Below are positions 1-6,297 of a DNA stretch of 6,788 nt, piece by piece. The stretch's first letter is position 1. The number at the start of each line of letters is the position of its first letter. The DNA is from an uncultured Eubacteriales bacterium. GTDB taxonomy: Bacteria > Bacillota > Clostridia > Monoglobales > Firm-18. The notes beneath the pieces are model-generated. The model was not told where the DNA came from, made no database searches, and saw nothing but the letters and a program-made list of their open reading frames with translations. The translations under genes were made by a program, and so were the position numbers. The stretch spans positions 1-6,788 of the forward strand of contig CAJLYO010000093.1 of the NCBI GenBank assembly GCA_905210885.1, written 5' to 3'.

Positions 1-1
1 A

Positions 2-517
2 ACGGCAGATGATAATGAAAAGCCAAACGGCATAGAACCGGACAGTGCAGAGTCCAACCGTACTGTACAAAATATCCCCGAACCGGACAGTGCAGAATCC
101 GCCTTCCTGGTACAAGCGATAGAACTGGTAGAAAAGAACCTCGACGTCAACGGCTACTCCGTAGAGCAACTAAGCCGTGACCTCTGCATGGAACGCACCG
201 GACTCTACCGCAAGCTGGTGACTTTGCTCGACCAGTCCCCCAGCCTCTTTATCCGCAACATCCGTCTCCAACGGGCAGCGCAACTACTTGCCGAAGGCAA
301 ACTGAGCGTAACCGAAATAGCGGAACGTACCGGCTTCAGCAGTTCCAGCTACCTAAGCAAATGTTTTCAAGAAATGTATGGATGCCGTCCCTCGGAATAT
401 ACAGAGAAAGCGAAGAGAATGGGACAAGAAGAGAACAGAGCAAAAGCAGGGCAAGCAGAGAACGAGAAGCCACATGAGAAAGCAAAAGAAGAAAAGGAAA
501 TGAAGAAATCAACCTGA
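2..517 (+). CDS. Hybrid two-component regulator, C-terminal part (AraC-type DNA-binding domain); 5' end cut by window
   Basis: The frame is open from base 2 with no start, so only the last 171 residues are present; an internal ATG at 188 lies inside the first helix-turn-helix and is not the start. Residues about 1-34 are a polar linker with two EPDSAES copies. Residues about 35-135 are an AraC-type double helix-turn-helix: first HTH about 53-71 (SVEQLSRDL to LYRKL), QSPSLFIRNIRLQRAAQLL as the connecting region, second HTH about 102-122 (SVTEIAERTGFSSSSYLSKC), then the closing FQEMYGCRPSEY. Residues 136-171 are a charged Lys/Glu-rich tail. The QSPSxFIRxIRLxRAAQLL wording is typical of Bacteroides hybrid two-component systems, large inner-membrane proteins that join a periplasmic sensor, histidine kinase, receiver and this domain. 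They activate polysaccharide utilization genes. The adjacent GH31-like gene fits that role. A stand-alone AraC protein cannot be excluded because the N-terminal part is missing. Confidence 0.82.
   Translation, partial: TADDNEKPNGIEPDSAESNRTVQNIPEPDSAESAFLVQAIELVEKNLDVNGYSVEQLSRDLCMERTGLYRKLVTLLDQSPSLFIRNIRLQRAAQLLAEGKLSVTEIAERTGFSSSSYLSKCFQEMYGCRPSEYTEKAKRMGQEENRAKAGQAENEKPHEKAKEEKEMKKST
35..100 (+). repeat. Two 21-nt direct repeats, 45-nt period, in the regulator linker
   Basis: GAACCGGACAGTGCAGAGTCC at 35-55 recurs at 80-100 with one mismatch (G/A). The 45-nt period is 15 codons, so the frame is kept and EPDSAES is encoded twice. It sits in the linker just before the DNA-binding domain, where length change should be tolerated. 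I infer an in-frame duplication that may vary among strains. Confidence 0.75.
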
Positions 518-540
518 TTGTTGTTTGTTTCAACATAGCT

Positions 541-574
541 ATTGTCCGCAAAATGTCCTTCCATCCTACCTTTG
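541..574 (+). promoter_or_regulatory. Candidate Bacteroidetes-type promoter for the GH31-like gene
   Basis: TACCTTTG at 567-574 matches the Bacteroidetes -7 consensus TAnnTTTG exactly. An ATTG at 541-544 could be a weak -33 element (consensus TTTG), with a slightly long gap of 22 bases. The predicted transcription start near 580 leaves a leader of about 20 nt before the ATG at 602. No Shine-Dalgarno is visible there, as is usual in this phylum. The promoter lies in the only gap (518-601) between the two left-hand genes. Confidence 0.5.
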
Positions 575-601
575 CCGTATCATAAAGCACTTAAAGAAAC
601 C

Positions 602-910
602 ATGAAAATGAATCTAAGAAAAACAGGCATCCTGTTGGCATGGGCCATGATCATTGCCGCAAACGGTACGGCACAAAACGTACAACGTACTTCCCAAGGC
701 ATCAAGTATGCAGCACAAGGGATGAACGTCAGTGTAGAATTTTATTCGCCTTCCATCGTCCGGGTATATAAGACGCCCGGTGAGACAGCTTCCGACAAAG
801 AAAGCCTCGTTGTCATCAAAGCACCGGAACAAACCCCGGATAATGAAAAAACTGACGTTGATAATGTTCAAAACCCCATTGAAAACACCGAACAAAACGT
901 TGAAAATTAA
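602..910 (+). CDS. Truncated secreted protein, GH31-like N-terminus, fused out to a foreign 23-residue tail
   Basis: I start at ATG 602 because it begins a clear Sec signal peptide: basic MKMNLRK, a hydrophobic core (about residues 9-20), and a likely cut after NGTA, before QNVQRT. An ATG at 542 in the same frame would add a non-hydrophobic leader and lies upstream of the promoter -7 element. Residues about 25-79, including MNVSVEFYSPSIVRVYK and KESLVVIKAPEQTP, resemble the N-terminal beta-sandwich of Bacteroides GH31 alpha-glycosidases, which are usually about 700-900 residues. After P79 the sequence changes to an acidic Asn/Glu-rich tail (residues 80-102) and stops at TAA 908-910. No catalytic domain is present, so the product cannot be an active enzyme. 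The GH31 assignment is from memory of family wording and is moderate; the truncation at the presumed junction is more secure. Confidence 0.6.
   Translation: MKMNLRKTGILLAWAMIIAANGTAQNVQRTSQGIKYAAQGMNVSVEFYSPSIVRVYKTPGETASDKESLVVIKAPEQTPDNEKTDVDNVQNPIENTEQNVEN
826..850. other. Presumed junction between Bacteroidetes-like and Clostridia-like DNA
   Basis: To the left are a Bacteroides-type regulator, a TAnnTTTG promoter, a start without Shine-Dalgarno, and a GH31-like reading frame. To the right are an AT-rich spacer, a TTGCAC-N17-TAAAAT promoter, AGGAG ribosome sites and clostridial-type genes. The GH31-like protein loses its family character at about residue 79 (base 838). I see no transposase, tRNA, integrase, terminal inverted repeat or target duplication at this point. 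I infer an assembly join more readily than a natural insertion. The exact base cannot be fixed by eye. Confidence 0.6.
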
Positions 911-937
911 AAATTTACGAAAAATTACAAAAAAATA

Positions 938-966
938 TTGCACTTTATATTATTGTGTGCTAAAAT
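938..966 (+). promoter_or_regulatory. Sigma-A/70-type promoter of gdhA
   Basis: TTGCAC at 938-943 and TAAAAT at 961-966 are separated by exactly 17 bases. The surrounding stretch 905-990 is strongly AT-rich. The predicted start is near 973, giving a leader of about 37 nt that carries the ribosome site AAAGGAGT (993-1000). This points to a strong constitutive promoter for gdhA. No clear operator or riboswitch fold is visible in the short leader. Confidence 0.72.
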
Positions 967-1009
967 ATTAACGTTGAGAAAAATTTTATGTAAAAGGAGT
1001 ATATGCCTT

Positions 1010-2356
1010 ATGTCATTCAAAAGCAAATATTTACAAGACGTAATGGAAACCGTTGAAAAGCGCAACCCCGGTGAAAAAGAATTTCACCAGGCTGTAAGAG
1101 AGGTTCTCGAATCATTGGAACCCGTTGTTGAGCGCCACCCCGAGTATGAAAAATCAGGTCTTATCGAAAGATTGGTTGAGCCTGAGCGTGTAATTATGTT
1201 CAGAGTTCCCTGGGTTGACGATAACGGAAACGTTCAGGTTAACAGAGGCTTCAGAGTTCAGTTTAACAGCGCAATCGGACCTTACAAGGGCGGTCTTCGT
1301 TTCCACCCGTCAGTATATCTCGGAATTATCAAATTCTTGGGATTTGAGCAGATATTCAAAAATTCACTTACCGGTCTTCCCATCGGCGGCGGCAAGGGTG
1401 GCAGCGACTTTGACCCCAAAGGCAAGTCGGATAACGAAGTTATGAAGTTCTGCCAGAGCTTTATGACAGAGCTTTCAAAGCACATCGGTGCCGACACAGA
1501 CGTTCCCGCAGGCGATATCGGCGTAGGCGGCAGAGAAATCGGCTATCTTTTCGGTCAGTACAAACGTTTGAGAAACGAATTTACAGGCGTTCTCACCGGT
1601 AAGGGTCTTACATACGGCGGAAGCCTTGCACGTACGGAAGCTACAGGCTACGGTCTTTGCTACTTCACAGATGCTATGCTCCGTGACCATAATGATACAT
1701 TCAAAGGCAAGACTGTTGTAATTTCGGGTTCCGGCAACGTTGCTATCTACGCTACGGAAAAGGCTACAGAGCTCGGCGCAAAGGTTGTTGCAATGAGCGA
1801 CTCAAACGGTTACGTTTATGATAAAGACGGTATCGACCTTAAGGCCGTAAAGCAGCTTAAAGAAGTTGAAAGAAAGAGAATTAAAGAATACGTTAAGGAT
1901 CACCCCAATGCTGAATACCATGAAGGCTGCAAGGGTATCTGGACAATTAAGTGCGATATCGCTCTGCCCTGCGCTACTCAGAACGAAATTGACGAGGAAT
2001 CAGCTAAGATTCTTGTTGCAAACGGCTGCAAAATCGTTGCAGAGGGCGCTAACATGCCTTCAACACCCGAAGCAATCAACGTATTCCTTGAGAATAAGCT
2101 TCTGTTCGGTCCGGCTAAGGCTGCAAATGCCGGCGGCGTAGCTACATCTGCTTTGGAAATGAGCCAGAACAGCATGAGATACAGTTGGACATTTGACGAA
2201 GTTGACGCAAAGCTTAAGGGCATTATGGAGAATATCTATGCAAATACCCGCGACGCTGCAAAAGAGTACGGCTTTGAAGATAACTTTGTTGTCGGTGCAA
2301 ACATTGCAGGCTTTAAAAAGGTTGCAAATGCAATGATGGCACACGGTATTGTTTAA
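1010..2356 (+). CDS. gdhA: Glutamate dehydrogenase, hexameric, probably NADP-dependent
   Basis: This enzyme makes L-glutamate from 2-oxoglutarate and ammonium with NAD(P)H in the cytoplasm, or runs in reverse, and links nitrogen and carbon metabolism. I start at ATG 1010 (MSFKSKYLQD), 9 nt after AAAGGAGT; the same frame is open back to 938 but encodes an unrelated leader across the promoter. The 448 residues match the roughly 450-residue bacterial hexameric class. The N-terminal substrate domain shows PYKGGLRFHP (K93), FKNSLTGLPIGGGKGGSDFD (K117, K129) and PAGDIGVGGREIG (D169, the catalytic Asp by family comparison). The Rossmann domain has SGSGNVA (239-245). MSDSNGYVYD (262-271) resembles the SDS stretch of NADP-type enzymes rather than the SGPDG of the NAD-type clostridial enzyme, so NADP preference is an inference. 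GGVATSALEMSQNS (375-388) closes the active site. Codon choice (few ATA, many AAG) differs from the downstream ygiQ and suggests high expression. Confidence 0.97.
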   Translation: MSFKSKYLQDVMETVEKRNPGEKEFHQAVREVLESLEPVVERHPEYEKSGLIERLVEPERVIMFRVPWVDDNGNVQVNRGFRVQFNSAIGPYKGGLRFHPSVYLGIIKFLGFEQIFKNSLTGLPIGGGKGGSDFDPKGKSDNEVMKFCQSFMTELSKHIGADTDVPAGDIGVGGREIGYLFGQYKRLRNEFTGVLTGKGLTYGGSLARTEATGYGLCYFTDAMLRDHNDTFKGKTVVISGSGNVAIYATEKATELGAKVVAMSDSNGYVYDKDGIDLKAVKQLKEVERKRIKEYVKDHPNAEYHEGCKGIWTIKCDIALPCATQNEIDEESAKILVANGCKIVAEGANMPSTPEAINVFLENKLLFGPAKAANAGGVATSALEMSQNSMRYSWTFDEVDAKLKGIMENIYANTRDAAKEYGFEDNFVVGANIAGFKKVANAMMAHGIV

Positions 2357-2372
2357 TTAGGCAACACACCCG

Positions 2373-2408
2373 AGCAGGAAGGATTTAACTCTTTCCTGCT
2401 TTTTTCTT
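2373..2408 (+). terminator. Rho-independent terminator of gdhA
   Basis: AGCAGGAAGG (2373-2382) pairs with CTTTCCTGCT (2391-2400) as a 10-bp stem with one G-U pair. The loop has 8 nt and a run of six T begins at the stem end (2400-2405), followed by CTT. It lies 17 nt after the gdhA stop and closes that transcript. Only 26 nt separate it from the next start codon. Confidence 0.9.
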
Positions 2409-2434
2409 AATACGTTTTCGGGAGCATTTTACTG

Positions 2435-4300
2435 ATGAAAAATTTTATGCCCATATGCAAAGAGGATATGACCTCAAGAGGGATTGACGTTTTGGACTTC
2501 GTTTATGTAGTTGGTGACGCTTACGTTGACCACCCCTCCTTCGGCTGCGCGATTATATCACGCGTTTTGGAGGCGGCAGGTTATACCGTGGGAATAATTG
2601 CACAGCCGAACTGGCGCACTACGGAAGATTTTAAAAAACTCGGCAAACCCAAGCTTGGCTTTTTGGTAAGCGCCGGCAACATTGACAGCATGGTAAATCA
2701 CTATACCGTTGCAAAAAAAATCCGCTCCGAGGATTACTATTCACCCGGCGGAAAGGCAGGCTGCCGCCCGGACAGAGCTACAATTGTATACTGCAACAAA
2801 ATCCGCGAGGCTTACGGAGGTGTGCCCATAATAATAGGCGGCGTTGAGGCGTCGCTCAGGCGTTTTGCCCATTATGACTACTGGGACAACAAGGTCCGCC
2901 GTTCACTGCTTTTTGACAGCAAAAGTAATCTTTTAATCTACGGAATGGGCGAACATCAGATTGTAAAAATTGCCGACAGACTTAAGGCCGGCTGCTCAAT
3001 AAAGGAGATTACGGACATTGACGGAACGGCATACATTGCCTCCGAAAAGCCGGAAAATGCACAGGAAATACCTTCTTTTGAACAAGTCCGCGAAAACAAA
3101 CACGACTACGCCGTGTCCTGCCGCATGCAATACGAACAGGACGAAACACCACTTGCGCAGCTACATATTGACAAATGGCTGGTGGTAAATCCTCCGTCAC
3201 CGCCCCTTACGCAAAAGGAGCTTGACCGCGTGTACTCTCTGCCGTACATGAGAAACTACCACCCGGTATATGAAAGCGAAGGCGGTGTACCGGCAATAAA
3301 AGAGGTAAAATTCAGCATAACCTCAGCCCGCGGCTGTTTCGGCGCATGCAACTTCTGTGCCATAGCCTTCCACCAGGGCAGAACGGTGACATCGCGAAGC
3401 CACAAATCAATAATTCACGAGGCGGAAATGCTTACACACGAACCGGATTTTAAAGGCTATATTAACGATGTCGGAGGTCCCACGGCAAATTTCCGCTCGG
3501 GACCGTGTGATAATAAAAAGCGCTGCCCCGGAAGGCAATGCCTTTTCCCAAAGCCTTGCCCGAATTTAAAAATAGACCATTCGGATTACGTAAGTCTGCT
3601 CAGAAAACTGCGGGAAATCCCGGGAATAAAAAAGGTTTTTATCCGCTCCGGAATACGGTATGACTATCTGATTTACGATAAAAACGACACATTTTTCAAT
3701 GAGCTTTGCAAATACCACATAAGCGGTCAGTTAAAGGTCGCCCCCGAGCATGTTTCGGATAATGTTCTCTCCTTGATGGGCAAGCCTTCAAGAGATGTGT
3801 ACGACAGGTTCTGCGAGAAATACAGGCGCACAAACGAACGGCTTAATATGAAGCAGTATCTTGTGCCTTATCTTATGTCGTCCCACCCGGGAAGCACATT
3901 AAATGACGCGATAATACTTGCGGAATACCTTCGCGACCATGGCATAAACCCTCAGCAGGTTCAGGATTTTTATCCGACCCCTGGCACAATTTCCACATGC
4001 ATGTATTATACGGGAATTAATCCGCGGACAATGAAAAAAGTATATGTCCCCACGGATTACAATGAAAAACAGATGCAGCGCGCGCTTTTGCAGTACAAAA
4101 ACCCGGCAAACTATAACCTTGTATATAAAGCTTTGATAAAAGCAGGACGTGAGGATTTAATAGGCTACGACAGAAAATGTCTTATAAGACCGAAAGGAGT
4201 TAATAAAAATGGCAAAAATTTTGGACGGCAAGCTGGTGTCACAAAGAATAAAAAACGAACTGAAGGAAAAAGTGGCAGACATGAAAGAAAAAGGCGTTAG
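2435..4300 (+). CDS. ygiQ: YgiQ family (UPF0313) radical SAM protein
   Basis: This is a cytoplasmic iron-sulfur protein of the YgiQ/UPF0313 radical SAM family; its reaction is unknown. The N-terminal half holds the family's YgiQ region, including GDAYVDHPSFG (28-38), GGVEASLRRFAHYDYWD (135-151) and SNLLIYGMGEHQ (164-175). The radical SAM cluster motif is CFGACNFC (C301, C305, C308), the expected CX3CX2C that binds a 4Fe-4S cluster and S-adenosylmethionine. A second cysteine group follows at C358, C364, C369 and C375. VAPEHVSDNVLSLMGKP (435-451) and DFYPTPGTISTCMYYTG (511-527) are further family signatures. ATG 2435 follows GGGAG (2420-2424) by 10 nt. The 621 residues are shorter than the roughly 740 of E. 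coli YgiQ. The last 30 residues (basic, KNKKRTEGKSGRHERKRR) are encoded inside folD in another frame. The position just after a terminator implies readthrough or a promoter within it. Confidence 0.93.
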   Translation: MKNFMPICKEDMTSRGIDVLDFVYVVGDAYVDHPSFGCAIISRVLEAAGYTVGIIAQPNWRTTEDFKKLGKPKLGFLVSAGNIDSMVNHYTVAKKIRSEDYYSPGGKAGCRPDRATIVYCNKIREAYGGVPIIIGGVEASLRRFAHYDYWDNKVRRSLLFDSKSNLLIYGMGEHQIVKIADRLKAGCSIKEITDIDGTAYIASEKPENAQEIPSFEQVRENKHDYAVSCRMQYEQDETPLAQLHIDKWLVVNPPSPPLTQKELDRVYSLPYMRNYHPVYESEGGVPAIKEVKFSITSARGCFGACNFCAIAFHQGRTVTSRSHKSIIHEAEMLTHEPDFKGYINDVGGPTANFRSGPCDNKKRCPGRQCLFPKPCPNLKIDHSDYVSLLRKLREIPGIKKVFIRSGIRYDYLIYDKNDTFFNELCKYHISGQLKVAPEHVSDNVLSLMGKPSRDVYDRFCEKYRRTNERLNMKQYLVPYLMSSHPGSTLNDAIILAEYLRDHGINPQQVQDFYPTPGTISTCMYYTGINPRTMKKVYVPTDYNEKQMQRALLQYKNPANYNLVYKALIKAGREDLIGYDRKCLIRPKGVNKNGKNFGRQAGVTKNKKRTEGKSGRHERKRR

Positions 4301-5051
4301 CGTAGGTCTTGCGGTTGTTATCGTGGGCGATGACCCGGCAAGCAGAATTTACGTTAACTCAAAGAAAAAGGCATGCGAGGAAATCGGGATTTATTCCGAG
4401 GAGCACGCTCTGCCGAAAGCCACTTCGGAACAGGAGCTTTTAGCCCTTGTGGACAAGCTTAACCATGATGACAAAATTGATGGCATTTTGGTTCAGCTTC
4501 CTCTTCCTTCACATATTGACGAAAAGAAAATTATAAATGCCATCGGCCCCAAAAAAGACGTCGACGCATTCCACCCGGTAAATGTGGGTAAAATCATGAT
4601 AGGCGATTTTGATTTTCTGCCGTGCACACCTGCCGGCGTTATGGAGCTTATTGCGGAAAGCGGAATTGAAATCACGGGTAAAAACTGTGTTGTCATAGGC
4701 AGAAGCAATATTGTGGGCAAGCCCCAGGCAATGCTTTTGCTCCACAAAAACGGCACCGTTACCATATGCCACTCAAAAACAAAAAATCTTAAAGAAATCG
4801 TGAAAAACGCAGATATCGTCGTAGCTGCAGTGGGTGTTCCTCAAATGGTTACCGGCGACATGATTAAAGAAGGCGCGGTTGTTATAGACGTAGGTATGAA
4901 CAGGCTTGAAAACAGAAAGCTTGTAGGTGACGTTAACTTTGAGGAATGTGAGAAAAAAGCGGCGGCAATTACCCCCGTTCCCGGCGGCGTAGGTCCCATG
5001 ACAATTGCAATGCTTATGAAAAATACTGTTAAGGCGGCTGAGCTTAAATGA
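4209..5051 (+). CDS. folD: Bifunctional methylenetetrahydrofolate dehydrogenase / methenyltetrahydrofolate cyclohydrolase
   Basis: FolD converts 5,10-methylene-THF to 5,10-methenyl-THF with NAD(P)+ and hydrolyses it to 10-formyl-THF, supplying formyl groups for purines and initiator tRNA; the protein is cytoplasmic and dimeric. All family marks are present in 280 residues, the normal length: MAKILDGK start, SRIYVNSKKKA with catalytic Y48 and K52, GILVQLPLP (92-100), KKDVDAFHPVN (115-125), the Rossmann signature GRSNIVGKP (164-172), and the C-terminal PVPGGVGPMT (256-265). The start is secure: AAAGGAGT (4193-4200) sits 8 nt before the ATG, and the homologous start is conserved. The gene overlaps the ygiQ end by 92 nt and shares ATGA with ybaK, so it is probably translated from one mRNA with both. 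In anaerobic Clostridia it may also serve folate-based C1 assimilation, but nothing here shows the rest of such a pathway. Confidence 0.97.
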   Translation: MAKILDGKLVSQRIKNELKEKVADMKEKGVSVGLAVVIVGDDPASRIYVNSKKKACEEIGIYSEEHALPKATSEQELLALVDKLNHDDKIDGILVQLPLPSHIDEKKIINAIGPKKDVDAFHPVNVGKIMIGDFDFLPCTPAGVMELIAESGIEITGKNCVVIGRSNIVGKPQAMLLLHKNGTVTICHSKTKNLKEIVKNADIVVAAVGVPQMVTGDMIKEGAVVIDVGMNRLENRKLVGDVNFEECEKKAAAITPVPGGVGPMTIAMLMKNTVKAAELK

Positions 5052-5518
5052 CAAAAACCAACGCAATGCGCATGCTTGACAAGGCAAAAATACAATATGA
5101 AGCTATAACATACACGGTCGACGAAAACGACTTAAGCGGCACCCATATCGCCGCACAGGTCGGACTGCCTTATGAGCAGGTTTTTAAAACACTTGTGGCA
5201 AAGGGCGACAAAACAGGTCCGGTGGTGCTTTGTATTCCTGTGGACAAAGAGATAGATTTAAAAAAGGCAGCAACGGCAACAGGCAACAAAAAGCTTGAAA
5301 TGATACACGTAAAAGACCTTTTGGGGCTTACCGGATATATCCGCGGCGGCTGCTCACCCGTGGGAATGAAAAAGGCATTCCCCACATACATCTGCCATAC
5401 CGCAAGCCAACATGAAAAAATCACGGTCAGCGCAGGTGTGCGCGGCTGTCAGTTGCTTGTCGGCAGCAGTGACTTAATCACATTTACAAAAGCAACGTTA
5501 TGTGACATCTGCCGCTGA
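5048..5518 (+). CDS. ybaK: Cys-tRNA(Pro)/Cys-tRNA(Cys) deacylase, YbaK/EbsC family
   Basis: YbaK hydrolyses cysteine wrongly attached to tRNA-Pro by prolyl-tRNA synthetase, a trans-editing step. The 156 residues match the single-domain family (E. coli YbaK has 159). Seen in order: an N-terminal helix MTKTNAMRMLDKAKIQYE, VFKTLVAKG (45-53) with the presumed active-site K47, EIDLKKAATATGNKKLEM (68-85), and the substrate-loop signature GYIRGGCSPVGMKK (96-109). SAGVRGCQL (128-136) is also typical. The start codon shares the sequence ATGA with the folD stop, so translation is probably coupled; AAGGCGG at 5031-5037 is only a weak ribosome site. The last 21 nt overlap the end of the minus-strand araC-type gene. 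A broader aminoacyl-tRNA editing specificity (ProX or YeaK type) is possible. Confidence 0.93.
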   Translation: MTKTNAMRMLDKAKIQYEAITYTVDENDLSGTHIAAQVGLPYEQVFKTLVAKGDKTGPVVLCIPVDKEIDLKKAATATGNKKLEMIHVKDLLGLTGYIRGGCSPVGMKKAFPTYICHTASQHEKITVSAGVRGCQLLVGSSDLITFTKATLCDICR

Positions 5519-6262
5519 AGGCGGACAGCCGAACATTTTCAAATATGCCTTATAAAATACGGAATAATCGCTGTATCCGCATTCCGTGTATATTTTTGTA
5601 GGCTTTTCTCCTGCGGCGATAAGGCTGTGAGCGTAAACAAGGCGTTTTTCCGTTATATATTTATGCGGAGAAACGCCTAATTCTTTTTTGAAATCATGAA
5701 ACAGGGCAGACACCGAAACATTTAAATGTCTTGCCATTTTCTCCGCAGAAATTTCTCTTCTGTAGTTATTATCTATGTATAAAAGACAGCGTGAAACAAA
5801 CTGGTTTTCCTTGCGTGCCGCCGGCGGCTCTTTTTTTATTTCACATAATTCGCACAGAAGCTGCAAAAACAGTCCGTACAAAAACAAACCGGCGTTTTCT
5901 CTCTTACATTCCAGTACATCTTTCATTCGTGCGGCAATGCGGCGGATATCGCTGCTTGTATCACGTATCAGCTTTATGCCATTTTCGCAAAACGGCGGCA
6001 TATCGTAAAAGCTTATAACAAGGCGTTTGTATCTGTCCTGATTAGCTATGGAAAACATGTGATACTGCTCTTTCGGTATAACAAAGAGCGTTTCCGGGGC
6101 TGTGTTTTCCCTGTATTTTTCCGAAAGGAACTCCCCTCCTCCGTCATAGTAAAACAAAAGTTCGTTATACGGGTGAATTTCACGTCCCTTGCGTATAGAC
6201 TTGCCTTCGGCATAGCGAAATAATATTTGATTGTAGCTTACAGTGTTTTCAAAATAACTCAT
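5498..6262 (-). CDS. AraC-family transcriptional regulator with N-terminal cupin-like sensor
   Basis: The 254 residues have the standard AraC build. Residues about 10-90 form a probable cupin sensor domain (HPYNELLFYYDGGGEF, then LFVIPKEQYHMF, as in sugar-responsive members). About 100-150 is a helical linker. The C-terminal DNA-binding domain (about 155-250) has a first HTH at 171-192 (ISAEKMARHLNVSVSALFHD) and a second at about 220-242, ending YSDYSVFYKAYLKMFGCPP. The ATG at 6262 is forced: an in-frame TAA lies 12 nt upstream, no alternative start falls between, and the next Met is residue 69. No Shine-Dalgarno is visible before it, and the best promoter would start RNA at the ATG. The gene is divergent from the eda-like aldolase, its most likely target; the ligand is unknown, perhaps a sugar acid. 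Its end overlaps ybaK by 21 nt in the opposite direction. Confidence 0.9.
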   Translation of the reverse strand: MSYFENTVSYNQILFRYAEGKSIRKGREIHPYNELLFYYDGGGEFLSEKYRENTAPETLFVIPKEQYHMFSIANQDRYKRLVISFYDMPPFCENGIKLIRDTSSDIRRIAARMKDVLECKRENAGLFLYGLFLQLLCELCEIKKEPPAARKENQFVSRCLLYIDNNYRREISAEKMARHLNVSVSALFHDFKKELGVSPHKYITEKRLVYAHSLIAAGEKPTKIYTECGYSDYSVFYKAYLKMFGCPPSAADVT

Positions 6263-6268
6263 ACGTAT

Positions 6269-6297
6269 ATTTTAACACGAATTTGCAGAAATTGCAA
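6269..6297 (-). promoter_or_regulatory. Promoter of the araC-type gene, predicting a leaderless mRNA
   Basis: On the minus strand, TTGCAA (6297-6292) and TAAAAT (6274-6269) are separated by exactly 17 bases, the same design as the gdhA promoter. A start 7 nt below the -10 box falls on base 6262, the A of the ATG. The -10 box overlaps the in-frame stop that bounds the gene. The -35 box lies inside the palindrome AATTGCAATT, so a bound regulator there would cover it. Confidence 0.6.

Noticed and set aside
11..849. Shared 11-mer GATAATGAAAA at 11-21 and at the junction (839-849)
   Set aside because: Several 11-base matches are expected by chance in a window this size, so it does not show a recombination site.
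336..943. Minus-strand open frames opposite the left-hand genes
   Set aside because: They are antisense to well-supported genes and show no family motif or start signal.
855..977. ACGTTGA three times (855, 897, 971) around the gdhA promoter
   Set aside because: A 7-mer with uneven spacing (42 and 74), and two copies lie in the presumed lost gene; weak as an operator.
988..993. ATG-TAA start-stop just before the gdhA ribosome site
   Set aside because: No ribosome site precedes it and the region is AT-rich, so chance is enough to explain it.
1003..1056. ATG 1003 starting a 17-codon frame that overlaps the gdhA start
   Set aside because: It lies only 3 nt after the AGGAG core, too close for good initiation, and the peptide has no recognisable leader character.
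4493..5095. Minus-strand open frames opposite folD and ybaK
   Set aside because: They lie antisense to strongly conserved genes and their translations look like shadow frames rich in Phe, Ser and Pro.
5512..5524. Small hairpin CCGC/GCGG at the ybaK end as a terminator
   Set aside because: Only a 4-bp stem and no T run on either strand.
5731..6018. Plus-strand open frames inside the araC-type gene
   Set aside because: The minus-strand frame carries the clear AraC domain; the plus-strand frames lack ribosome sites and motifs.
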